This document shows positions 26,501 to 37,400 of a stretch of 64,000 bases of DNA, piece after piece; position 1 is the first letter of the stretch, and the number at the start of each line of letters is the position of its first letter. The position numbers and the translations under genes were made by a program. The notes beneath the pieces were generated by a model. That model was not told the DNA's origin. It did no database searches and saw only the letters and a list, made by a program, of their open reading frames with translations. The DNA is from Opisthocomus hoazin (taxonomy: Eukaryota; Chordata; Aves; Opisthocomiformes; Opisthocomidae): assembly GCF_030867145.1 (NCBI RefSeq), contig NC_134418.1:436501-500500 (forward strand), written 5' to 3'.

Positions 26501-29500
26501 CAACCCCCCAGCAGTACCCAGCCCAAGGCCAGCAGGGCTGACATGCCTCAGGCACCCCCAGGGCCTGGGGCTGGCGCCAGCCCTGGTCCCCCGGCACCGC
26601 TCACTGCTGGGGCTGGCACCAGCCCTGGGCCCACAGCTCTGCTCACTGATGGGGTTGATGCTAGCCCTGGCCCCACGGCACCATTTCTCCCAGGGGAGGC
26701 TGGGTCCAGCCCCGTGGCCCTGCTGACCCTGGAGGAGGCTGGGTCTGGCCCCACGGTACCACTGACCCCCAAGGAGGCCAGGACCAGCCCCGCAGCACCA
26801 GTGACCCCAGAGGAGGACAGGTTGAACCCTACAGCACCGGTGACCCCAGAGGAGGCTGGGTCTGTCCCTGTGGCACTGGTGACCCTCGAAGAGGCCAGGT
26901 CCAACCGCGCAGCACCGCTGACTCTGGGGGAGGTGCGGATGCTGGTGGAGCTCTTCTACTTGCCCTACCATCATGGGACACAGGCGCAGCAGCTCCTGGA
27001 GCACTTTCGGTGGCTCCGGGCAAACAGCCTCAGTGTGGGAGTCCCAGCCACAGCACCCGATGCCGGTGGGGTAAGGCTGGTCCGGGTGCTGCTGTGGGAT
27101 GGTGCCTGTCATGGTTGAGCTGATGCCCGGTCCACCTGCAGGGCACGCGTTGGCGCGGTCGAGCCCAGTCCTTCCAGCTGCTCTGCGCTCAGACATGCCG
27201 CCTGCACAGCCGCTTCGTCAGCACCGCTGGACAGGCGCTGCTCTACGACCTCCACCCCTACCTCTGGGACATCCGCAACATACTGCTGGCCACCAGTGCC
27301 TTCATCCTCTGGCTGGGTACGTGGCAGATGCCAGCCCTGAGCCAACCCCTGTGGCCCCAAAGCATATATTTGCACCCCAGCCAAATCTAGCCATGTTGAA
27401 GTGCAGGGGCACTTGGGCGCTGTGGCACACCCAGGGCATCAGAAGCTTGTTCTGTGCTCATCCACTGTTTCTCCCCCTAAAGACGTGAAGGTGCCTGGGA
27501 CCCCCTCCCAGAGGTCTGGGGTCCCTGTGTCCAACTGGAAGTGCACCTCCCCTCAACACCTTCCGTGCTGCTGACCTGTGCCCATGCTCACCTCCTCGCC
27601 TCCCTTGCAGATGGCCATCTCCTCTGTGACCCTGACCTCAAGGGCACCTGGGGAAGCTGCTTTGGCTGTAAGTATCAGTGCTGCCCTGGCTCACCTGCCT
27701 GGGTGGTGGGGCTCTGGCCGCTCACCTCCATCACCGCCAGCCCCACAGCAGCAGCCAGCACTTGCCATCGGGCTGCCCTGTCCCACAGCCTGCCTGCTGA
27801 GCGGAGCGGGAATGGCCAGAGGAAGGCTGGCACCCCAGCACGCCCTGACACACTAAGGCAGGCTGGGGCACTGCTGCTGGGGACAGAGCGGTCATCAGAG
27901 CAGCTCTTCACCAAGGACCCCTTGGCCTTTCTGGTAAAAGGGATCCATGGGAGCAGTAACGCCCTAAGTGACAGAGGTGGGGTTGGAGTTTGAATGCCTG
28001 TACATCACTTTGGGAGCCCCTGTTCCTCTGGTTGCTTGTTCCCTAGTTGCTCTGTGGGCCTTGTGACCTCTTACAAACGGGGAACTGTTAGCAGCTGACA
28101 GCCTGAGAGGGTCTCCAAGTCCAGTGTGGGATGGGGCCATGTGCCTTGAACCACGTCTGCAGGGAAGCAGCTGCATGCAGGGCAGGTTCCCTGGGCACTG
28201 CAGAGCTGGCTGGCCGGGCAGCAAAGCAGCGCGCGGCTGTCTGTGCCAGGCTGTAGCTTCCCAGCTGTAGCCAGGAGCTGTGTCTTTACTGCACACGTTT
28301 CACGAAGGCAGGATCATACCTCTCCCCATTCCCCCACTTCAAGCCCTGTTATGGAGGATGTGCTGCTACCCTAATGCATGGGGCTGGCTGCCTGAGCCCG
28401 GGCGAGGTCCTGTGCCCGGGATGCACGACAGATCTGTGGGGGCAGATCTTTGGAGCTGTGACCAGTGTGGATCAGGATGTTGCTGTTCAGCGGAGGCTGA
28501 TCTTCCCCGGACCCAGCAGGTTTTTGTTCACCTCATGTATCTGTCTCCTGCTGCTTCCAGGGTGCCAGAGCATCACTGCCCCGATCCCGCTGGAGGGGAC
28601 CACTGAGCCCTGGGCGTGTCCTGGGGGCCTTTTTGGAGAGCTGCAGGTGAGAGCATGCCATATCCAGGGGGGCTGAAGGAGCCATTGGGAAGCTGGGATC
28701 CCAGCTGCTGCTCCTGGCCCTGCCATGGGGTTGCTGCAGGCTCGCGAAGGCAGAGCTGCCCGAGGCCTCTGTGCCTTGGCTGCGGTTCCTGGGGTTTAGG
28801 GTGCCTCAGAAGGACTCTGCTCCTGCTGCCTCCAGGACCAGGTTTGGAGCCAGGACAACCTGCTCCTTGATGACTGTATCTCTTCCAGGCACTTCTGCCT
28901 GTGGGGAACAGCTGTGACCTCTTCTACCACCCACCTCCGCTCTTCCCATCCAGCCAGCTGTACCTCCTGCGCCCGCTGCTGCCCCTGGACCAGGTGAGAG
29001 CCACAGCCCAAAGGGGTGGCCCACACCACTCAGGCCAGAGCTCACCTTTGCGTGGCCTGTGCTGTACATGTGCTAACGAGATACGTGCTTGTCTGCTGCT
29101 GACCCTGAGGCTGGGCTTGCAGTGCAGGGTGGTGGAGGTAGGACAGGACCTCCAAGGTCCAGACCCTGCTCGGAGCAGGCCAGCCTGGGGCAGGTCACCC
29201 AGGGCTGTGTCCAGCAGTGTGCTGGCCCCCTGCGCTGGAAGGCAGGTGTTGTGGCCAGCAGCCTCAGCAGGGACCATCACCTGCATCACTGTGACGAGTG
29301 CCCAGGCACAGCAGCAGGAGAGGGAGACCCAGCTCAGAAGTGAGTGGCAGGCACAGCTACAGGTGAACTGGCACAGATCTGGGGTCGCCAGGTTGTGAGG
29401 GCGATCTTCAGAGCATCCCCAGCACTGATCTTCAGCGGTGGCCATGAGCAGGTGCCAGGAAAGATCCAGAACAGGACAAGTCTGGATGGCGACCTCCTGC

Positions 29501-32204
29501 AGCCTTCATCAGTCTGCAGCTCTGGGCGCTGTCTGAGCCTGCTGAGGTTCATCTCCAAAACAGTCCCTTCAAATGCTCATCCTGTTTACAGGATGATTCC
29601 CCACTGGAGGGGAGGCAGCCTCTGTCAGCTGCGACCTGCTTGCTGCCAGCCCCCCTGCTCTGTTTGACAGCCCAGCAGTTCGATGGGATGGGGAGGGAAA
29701 AGGAGAATCTGGAGGTGGGTGGACACATGAGTTAAACTGCTGCCAAATCCAGCAGAGCCCTGGGTTGCCCACGTACCACACAGTCTGCAGTGAGTGCCCT
29801 GCTGCCCCTCCTAGCTAAAGGAAATGCTAACGCTGCACAGCCAGCTACTACCGACGCACCTGCACATCCTTGCTAAATACAGCACCCAGCAAAGCGCAGC
29901 TGCAGCACTTGTAAATTACAGAGGAGGAGATTCAAGCACGAGAGCAGGTTATAGTATCAGACGGCAACTGCCAGCAAGTCCCATTGCAGGAGCTTGTTTT
30001 CAGTTGCCTGCTGTCAGATTTCACCTGATCAGGCTAAACTTGAACAAGTTGAATGTCCATGTCCAGTGAAATTTTGAGAGAAAAATCCAGCTAAGCATTT
30101 CAGCCCGTTCTGAGAATGGTGCTCAGAAGTGCACTGTCCTGCTCTTGGCTTTCAACAACCAGGGCAGCCTTTCCTTTGGGAAGCAGTGCTTTCATCGAGG
30201 TGTTCTCTGTGCTGATCCTGTCAGCAGCAGCAAACTCAAATCTGACTGAGACGGGAAATGGTGATATGTCTCACTTTGCACATGCTCTGTGGAGACTTGT
30301 GTTTCAGCTTTGGTTTAGCTGCCGTTCTGGCTGCTCCGAGCATGCTCCATCCTGGGGCTGAGCGGTGTTTCCTCAGCTGCTGCTCCGGGGTGCCTGGCTG
30401 GAATGGCAGTTTCGCATTTTGAAGTGTCACTGTGCTGTGGCAACGAGCCTCAGAGGCCAGCAGAAGGTGGTGCACGGTGCATCGCTTGGTGCAGGCACCA
30501 GAGCCCTGGGAAGGCTGAAGCACATAGCTCCATACCTTCCCCTGGCCAGGGCGCCCTGGCTGTGGTCTCTCTTTATGGCCAACTCGGGCAGCTGCTGGCA
30601 CGCCCTGCTCCAGCAGGGACTGTGGCATGGCCAGCGGGCAGCCGAGGGGCAGCAGTGGGGCAGGGAGTGGGCAGGGCAGGTAGAGCCAGGGCTGAGGTGG
30701 GTCTGGGTCTTCCAGGGGGAGCTTTACCAAATGTGCCAGGAGAGTTTGGACTGTGACCCCACAGTCAGAGAGATCCTTGCGGCCCATCCTGATCTCCTCG
30801 GTGACAGGTGAGACATGGCCCCTCTGGGGCTCCCTCTTGCCTGGCGTGTGCCGGGTTCGGCCATGTGTGGGGTGATGCAGGGCTGTGGCGTGAGGCAGTG
30901 ACCTCTCCTCGCATCCCTGTGGGGACCAGCTCTACCTGCACCACGGCTGGTCTTGGCCTCGCCATGTTGGAGGGAGCAGGGATGGCAGTCCCCGCACTAG
31001 TTTCCGGCTGGGTCGTGGCAGCGACCATAGGGTGGACCCACTGTCAGCCTGGCCGCAGGGCGGCTGCGGTGGCTCCCCTTGGCTGTGGGCTTCTGCTGGG
31101 GGCTCTCAAAGAGATGGTCTGGTGGGCCCTGGGGTGCTGTCCCGCTGGAGTGGGAAGGAAGAGGCTGGCTGGTCTGAGCTTTCCCTGGGGCAGGCTGGGC
31201 TCCGGGCGGCAGCTCAGCAGTGCTCCTGCTCTGGCTGTCAGGCTGCTGGGCAGCTTCCTGAGCCTAAGCCCCGAGTACACGTTTGTGCTGGAGGATGAGG
31301 GTGGTCTGTGCGGCTATGCAGCTGGAGCACTCTGCGCTGAAGGCTTCCTGCAACAGCGAGACCACGGCTGGCTGCCGGCCATGCGGTGCAAGTACCCCCG
31401 AGACCTGGGCGCGGGTGCTCCAGCTCTGGGACAGGTGAGGGGGCACCTGGAGCAGAGGGGAGCGGGTATTGGGGGGGGGGAGGGGGTTCCTTCACTTGTG
31501 TTTGTTGCCTGCAGGATGCCCTGGAAGAAGCACTGCTCTTCTTCCATGAAGAACCACCTGCTGTGCCCGTGCCCGTGCTGCGGCGCTTCCCCTCCCTGGT
31601 GCAGCTGGGCACGGCCCCCCGTGTGCTGGATGTTGGGGCCAGCCGCAGCCTGGCCATCTGCCTGCTGAGCGCGCTCAAGGCCAACGGTGAGCGTCACCTC
31701 CCCGTGCTGGGGGGACTGAGGCCCCTTGATCCAGCACAGCCCTATCCCAACTGCTCCCTTGCCCACCTGAGAGCCAGGGGTCGGCCCCACTGGCACCCCA
31801 CCTCTGAGCACGGGGCTGGGGTAGCCCTCGCCGACGCTTCCCATCCCCTCTGTGATGCAGTCTGGCCCCAGCTCCCAGGCACCGTGCCCTCCCTGTGCAC
31901 CAGGGGACATGTGGACCTGTGTCTCAGGGCATCATGCAAGCACCCAGAGCCAAAGGGCAGTGGAGAGGCTGACCCCCTTGCAGAGGCGGTCCCAGCCACC
32001 AGCCCCAGCGCTGGGTTTCCAGTGCAAGGGGCCTAACCTCTCACCTCCCTTCCAGGGTCGCGGGGAGTGTTTTGCCGGGTCAGTGCCACTGACCGGCAAC
32101 AGCTGAGCTTCTACAGCAAGCTGGGCTTCGTCGCCTTGCCAGTGGCCCTGCCAGTGGCCTGGGGCAGCTCCCCCAGCGCTCAGCTCCTGGGACGCCTCCT
32201 CTGA
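14143..32204 (+). CDS. OGA-like protein O-GlcNAcase (paralogue of OGA)
   Basis: Predicted beta-N-acetylglucosaminidase removing O-GlcNAc from Ser/Thr of nuclear and cytosolic proteins. Exons: 14143-14182, 17733-17784, 22388-22485, 22953-23083, 23996-24167, 24515-24613, 24834-25118, 25399-25527, 26043-27070, 27142-27316, 28561-28646, 28889-28993, 30716-30807, 31242-31434, 31515-31686, 32056-32204; 1001 codons plus stop, all phases consistent. Residues 1-335 form the GH84 catalytic domain and align without gaps to human OGA (offset 53): Lys45, Asp121/Asp122 in LLFDDIN, Tyr166, Trp225, Asn227, Asp232 and Asn260 match K98, D174/D175, Y219, W278, N280, D285 and N313. Residues 336-660 are disordered; then the stalk (LFYLPYHHG, WLRANS, LYDLHPYLWDI) and a GNAT-like domain (EYTFVLEDE, FYSKLGF). 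It lacks the long N-terminal tail of human OGA. Too divergent to be OGA itself; I infer an ohnologue. No break is seen. Confidence 0.93.
15331..15390. repeat. Short tandem repeat (CTAGTCyTCTACAT)
   Basis: Several imperfect copies of a 'ctagtcctctacat' / 'ctagtctactacat' unit in intron 1 of the OGA-like gene. No function is suggested. Confidence 0.75.
17784..17790 (+). other. Non-canonical GC-AG splice donor, OGA-like exon 2
   Basis: Exon 2 must end in ...caatg followed by GCAAGT to keep frame and the family alignment: joined to 22388 it gives FQWLRRWGLN against human FRRLQKWELN with no gap. The nearby GT four bases downstream (caa|gtaccc) would shift the reading frame at the same acceptor. 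GC donors with an otherwise strong AAGT extension are a known minority class. Confidence 0.8.
23370..23570. repeat. C-rich minisatellite in OGA-like intron 4
   Basis: Repeated 'ccgcccctccg' and 'ccccccggcc' units with almost no A, strongly pyrimidine-rich on the plus strand, so the minus strand is a run of G tracts. It sits within a broader CpG-rich patch (about 23200-23880) just upstream of the exon encoding the catalytic Asp pair. Confidence 0.85.
26560..26935 (+). repeat. Coding minisatellite in OGA-like exon 9
   Basis: About eight imperfect 42-45-base units within one open frame, encoding 14-15-residue repeats built on ..SPGPTAPLT.. in the first half and ..P.APVTPEEA.. in the second. The array runs directly into the conserved stalk start (LTLGEVRMLVELFYLPY), so it has expanded inside the disordered linker between catalytic and stalk domains. 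Confidence 0.9.
27611..27667 (+). other. Candidate 57-nt cassette exon of the OGA-like gene
   Basis: Bounded by 'cccttgcag' and 'GTAAGTATC', phase 1 on both sides and open (DGHLLCDPDLKGTWGSCFG), so it could be included between 27316 and 28561 without shifting frame. Human OGA joins WLG directly to CRS at this point, and skipping the segment reproduces that. Inclusion would add 19 residues between stalk and GNAT-like domain. It could equally be a chance pair of splice sites. Confidence 0.35.
29135..29220 (-). repeat. Possible old CR1 3' fragment
   Basis: 'ggacctccaaggtccagacc', 'agcaggccagcctggggcag' and 'cccagggctgtgtccag' resemble the complement of a CR1 tail. It is short and decayed, in an intron of the OGA-like gene. 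Confidence 0.45.
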
Positions 32205-32786
32205 GCATGCAGCGCTGGGTGCAGGCACGGGAAGCAGTGCCACGGGACCGGCTGTCCTGCGCAGCCTCGGCCTGAGGGAGGGGGAGCAGGGGGGCACCTG
32301 GAGCAGGGCAGGTTCACACAATGGGGGACATGGCCTGGGGGTGAGCAGGATGTCACTGGGATGTGTGCAGGGCGCTGGGCTGTGAGACTTCTTGGGCAAT
32401 AGTTTGGTGTTTCTGCCATCTCGGGAGATTTGGGCATTAGGGCCCCTCCATTCACCCCTCAACTGTTCCTGCTTGCTGAGCACCCTCCACCTTTGCTGGG
32501 GAGCCAGCAACATCCCCAGGCTGGCTGCAGACCACCCGGCCTGGCAGTATTCGGGTTGGTGGCCTCCCAGCACACCACAGTGCATCGGCGCTGAGCGTCC
32601 CTGTCCCACAGGCTGGGCTGTCCAGCTCTCTCCATCCCCTGTGTGGCCCTGGGTGGGGCAGTCGGTGCCAGGGCTGGCTCTTGGCACCTGGGACCTTCTT
32701 GTCCATGTAGACTGACCTGGCACAGGACACAGTGAGGCAGCCCCCGTCTCTGCTGCCCAGTGGCTGAGGGAAGTGCTGTCCTTGGC

Positions 32787-32792
32787 AATAAA
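32787..32792 (+). terminator. Poly(A) signal (AATAAA) of the OGA-like gene
   Basis: A canonical AATAAA about 580 bases after the stop codon, followed by TG/T-rich sequence. It gives the gene a complete 3' end, arguing that it is expressed rather than a relic. Confidence 0.75.
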
Positions 32793-33399
32793 GCATTTGC
32801 TGGGCTCACACCATGGTTTGTCTCCAGGGAAAAAGTGTTGGGGTCCATGTCCCTCTCACACCCTCATACCCACCTTCCAGGCAGCCCTGTCTGTTGGACG
32901 GTTGCCGGCTGTTGGTGTAGCTGGTCCTGTGTGAGCTCAAACGGAGCAGCTCCGCACACATCCACCTCTCCAGCTGCTCACCGGCCCTTGGCCTCCCCCC
33001 GCATCAGGAAGGAGCTCCAGGAGCTGGCAGTGCGTGCTCACAGCAGGGCACCCGCAGCGCTGGGCAGGACCCAACCCTGTGGGATGTGGCTCTCCTGTAG
33101 GATGGGAGTCCCTGGTCCTGGCCCTTCCTCGTGGTCATGGCTGTCTTGTGGGTCTGGGGGCTTCTGCCTGTCCAGGATGAGCAGGATGGCCAAGAGGGGG
33201 GCATCTGTCCTGCCATCATGCTGCAGCCTCTGGAAAAGTGCTGGGAGGGAGGGGTGGAAGGAGCAAACCATCACTGAAGGTTTCTCTTCCACGCCCTCCA
33301 GAGCTGGCTGTCCCTTGGCCCCAGGGGCGAGGGAGAGGTTGAGGCACGGGTGGCCAAGAGACCAGGAGCGGGGGGCACTCGGGCAGCCCTGCCCTTCCC

Positions 33400-34420
33400 T
33401 GCGCCTTGCCCGGGCTGCGTGGCTCACCCTGCCCAGTGGCCCAGGCTGGACGGGGAGCACGGTGCTCCTGGGCTGGTGGGACCCGGTGCCCACGGCCACG
33501 CGGGTGGGAGCACGGCTCGGGAACCCTCCAAGGGTGGGCGGGGAGGGCTGGGCTCTCCGCAGGAAGGCTCGGGGCTGCCCCCCCCCGCGCCCCCCGGAGA
33601 GGCCCCGGAGCGGCGGGGCAGCCCCGGAATCTCCGTCCCGGGGGGCCGGGGCCGGCCCTGAAGCGGAGCGCAGCCGGGGCGGGGGCCCTGATAGAGCCGG
33701 CCTCATGTCGGGACAGTGGGCCGGGGGCGCGGGGCCCGGGGCCCGGCCTCGCCGTACGGGCTGCGGGGGCGGGCGGGGGCTGTGGGGCCGGGCGGGGGCG
33801 GTGGGGCGGCACAGACCGGCCCCGGACACTCGGGCACGGCACGGCGCGGGGCGGGCCGGGGCGGAGAGGGGCGGCCCGGCCCCGCACGGCGCGGCTCGGC
33901 CCGGCCCCGCCGGCACTCGGCTGGAGTCCCGCGCTCGGCGCCGCCGGAGCTGGGCAGTCCGCGAGGACCAGAGGTACCGCCCGGGCAGCCGAGCGGGACC
34001 GGCGCGGCGCCGGCGGGGAGCGCGGCTCGGACCGGCCCGGCACCGGCGGGGAGCGCGGCTCGGACCGGCCCGGCACCGGCGGGGAGCGCCGAGCCGCCGG
34101 GCCGGGCCGCGGGCGGGGGCGCGGGGCTGGGGGTGCCTCGGGGCGGGCGCTGTGCGGAGCCGGGTGCGGAGCAGGGCTGGGTGCGTGAGGGCTCTGCGGG
34201 GTGCCGGTCTCGCACCCCAGAGCCCCGCGGTCAGCGTGTCTACGCCGCGTCTGCGGGGTGCTGCCGGCACGGGCTTTGGCTGCCCGTGGCTGCCGAGAGG
34301 GTGCCCGGTGTTGGCTGCGGGAGGCTGGCTTTGCGGGCTCTGCCGGCGGCTCGGCGGGCGGGCAGCTGTGCGGTGCCGCGGGCTGAGCTGCGTGTCCCGG
34401 TGCGGCGGCGTAAGGGGTGC
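33400..34420 (+). promoter_or_regulatory. CpG island, possible LOXL3 promoter
   Basis: A strong CpG island 7.5 kb before the first coding exon of LOXL3 and 0.6 kb after the OGA-like poly(A) signal. LOXL3 coding exon 1 begins 12 bases after a splice acceptor (41661-41665), so a non-coding first exon must exist upstream; a donor-like 'ccagag|gtaccg' near 33973 is one candidate. No conserved protein is encoded across the island. Assignment to LOXL3 is inference. Confidence 0.5.
33990..34095. repeat. GC-rich 33-bp tandem repeat in CpG island
   Basis: Nearly three copies of a 33-base unit containing 'gcggctcggaccggcccggc'. The copies are almost identical, so the expansion is recent. Confidence 0.85.
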
Positions 34421-37400
34421 GGTGCTCGGTGGGAATGGGCCCCCGGCAGAGCCAGCAGGTTTGTGGGGTGCCGCACCGGGGCTGTGCAGCCACCCCGTAT
34501 CACCGAGGATGCTGTGTGCGGGCGGCGGGAGGCTTGTTTGCTGAGTTGTGTTTTACAAAGGCGGTGGAGACTCAGGATTTCCGTGAAGACAGAATTTGCT
34601 GTGGCCCGTGGAAGAGAGGATGCATGAAGGGACGCGGGGCGTGGGGGCTGGGGGCACGTTCCCTCTTTGCTGCTGGCCCTGCATCTTCCCAGCTGCTCTC
34701 CAGAGGAGTGGGCTGGCAGCTGAGCAGGTCACCTACCTCCCAGCAGCTGCGAACAGGCTGCCTGTCTGCTATGGGGTGCCTTGGCCCCCCCAGACCCACT
34801 GCCTGCCCCTCAGCCTGTCTGCGCTCTCGAGACCATGTGGCTGGTGGCTGCAACATCTGCGCATTCCTTGGGTTTTTCGCTCCCGCCTGCAGCCACTTCC
34901 CCCAGGGCTGCCCCACCAGAGCCCAGGGGAGCCCAGAGCAGAGCCAGCAGGCCCTGGCAGAGCCAAGGGCCCTGCTGTGTCCCAGGGAAACTGGGTGGTG
35001 TTAGGAACTTGCAAAGAGTTGTACTGTGACCTGCCCTGGCTTAGAGGTGACAGCAGGACAGGGGACATCAGGTAACCTAATGGGGCTGGACCCAGAGTCA
35101 GCTGGGGAAGGGATGTGCAGTCCCAGCGTGCACCCAGTGCTCTGCTCCAGCTGACGCCCTGGGAGCTGGGGTGTGCTGTCTGCGGCAGCATCCCTGTTGC
35201 AGGGGTGGGGGCACGTGGCGGGATGGCGTGGACAGGTACCCTGCCTTCTGGGCAATGCGGGGCAGTGAGGGTCATGTGGGGGAGATGTCACCAAGCTGGG
35301 GTGGCCAGGCTCCTGCAGTGGCCCTGGGCTTCTGGGACCAGTTCAGCTGCGTAGCCCTGCTGCCCTCCAAGACCTTGGCTGTGCTCACCCCAGAGCTCCT
35401 ACCCTGTTGGGTCCCTGCAGGCAGGGAGCAGGCACGCTGGCTCCCCAGCTCATGCACACACACTCCTGGCGCCCCAGGGCTGCCGGGGAGCAGGAAGTGT
35501 GAAGCAGGCTCATCCAGGCAGCCGGGATTGCCAAAGGGCCAGCACTGGACTGTGCGTGCTGGGGCCCTGGGGAGAACGGGAGGGATGGAGCCCAGTGCCT
35601 GAAGCCATGGGACCCACCAGACCTTCTCCTGCCCTGAGTGCTCGGGATGTGACCCCACACTCTCAGGGGTGTCCTGGTATGGGCCTCGGCAGAGTGTGAC
35701 CGTGTCACCCCTTACCCTTCCCAAGGAAGGATAAACAGAAAGAGCTTCTTCCGCCTTGAGCTGGCGGGTTTCCCAGGTCTTAGGTTGCTTATGCTGCTCT
35801 TCTCTGAGTCTTTCCAGTTATCAGTGCCTGGGTAGTTCCATGTCCCCATGCGTGTGTCCAAGGCCAAGCACGTTCCTGCGGTGCCTGCCGTGGCCTGGCC
35901 CTTCCCTGCTGCTGCGGCCTGGATGTTGTCCCTGTGCCACAAGGATGCCCCGTGCCTGGCTGCCCTAACACACGCTGATCAAACAAAACAACTTGCTGGG
36001 GGCCCCGGTTTATCGAGAGCTGCCCCTGCATGATGTCTGTTTGCCATTCACTGGGCTTGCACTGGGGCAGGCCGATGTCCCTCTGAGTGCCTGGCGAGTG
36101 CCAAATGGCATGTCAGATTTGAACAGCCCTTGGAAGCCAGCAGCCCCCGGGCTCTGGGCACCCCTCATTGGCACCGCTCACAGCCGCCAGCACAACCGAG
36201 GCCCTCAGGGGTGCAAGACACAGTTGGGGGAGCAGAGAGATGATGGGTGCAGCACCCAGCTGGGAGGGCTACAGGCCCTGCCAGGGTGGCTCTGTCTTGG
36301 GGGAGCACTGGAGCCCCTGCCATTCACTGGGGCAGGCAGAGCTGGTGGGGTGGTGTGGGAGCAGGTCGAGCAGTGCTGTGGCTCCTGCTGCTGCGCAGGG
36401 CTGCTCTCTGCACCCAAGGGTCCCTGCACCTGCGGTGCGGGGCCAAGGCCAGGGGAGTGCAGGAGCCCTGGGGTCTCAGCCCCGCAGGGTCAGACGCTCC
36501 ACTGCCAGCACCAGCTGCGTCATGGGCCGGGAGGTGGCTCGGGGCCCTGTGCACGCCTGTCTGGGACATTCCTGAGGTTTCCTGGGCAGCGTCAAGGACC
36601 TGGGCTGCTCCCTGTCTCCCACGCACAGCGTTTGCTCAGGGCCAGCCTGTCCTCCTGAGCCCTTTCCACTTGCAGCGTGAGTGCTGCTGTGCGTCCGAGC
36701 CCGCTCGTGGGCAGGCACGTTCAGCGTGGCACGGCACAGGCAGGCTGGTGGCTCTGACAGGAGCCCCAGTCCGAGAGGAGACTGTTCCTGGCTGGAGCAG
36801 GCAGCTGGCAGCAGGACGACTGGGACGCTGGGCAGGACCATGCCCAGCTCCTGTCCAGGAGGTGCGGCGGCAGCAGGCAGGGCACATGCCTGGGCACCCA
36901 GTCCCTGTCCCGGGCGATTCGCAGCCCCCTTGCCCCTCCTGCAGATGATGAGTGCGGTTCCCACAGATTCCTGGTCCCCTGACAGCGGCAGCGCTCCTGT
37001 CCTCCCGCCACGCTGCTGGTGGCACCAGCCGTCCCGTGCACCGGCGGGGTGGGGGCTGCGCCCGTGTGGGGCCCTTGCCGTCAGTGGGAATAGCCCGTGG
37101 AGGCTGGGTGAAGCTGTGCCCCTTCCCCTGGCCAGAGGTGGGAAGGACATGGGGAATCCTTCTCAGAACTCTCATGCTGGTGGATCCAGCACAAGATTTT
37201 GTGCTCCCTCCAGGATGGAGGGACTCCCCCGGCTTGTCTGTCCTAGCCAAAGAGCCCCAGCCCTGGCACAGATCGTGTGCCCTCCTGCTGTGGCAGCCGG
37301 CAGGACCACTGTCCCCTAAGGCTGTGTCGGGGCTGGCCCTCCAGCTGGAGGGAAGGGGCCCAGGCTGACACCAGGAGATGCTGTTCATGGATCAGCCCCG

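Noticed and set aside
32760-34544. 594-codon plus-strand open frame across the CpG island
   Set aside because: Low-complexity Arg/Gly/Ala/Pro composition, overlaps the OGA-like poly(A) signal, and open frames are expected in DNA this GC-rich. No recognisable domain.
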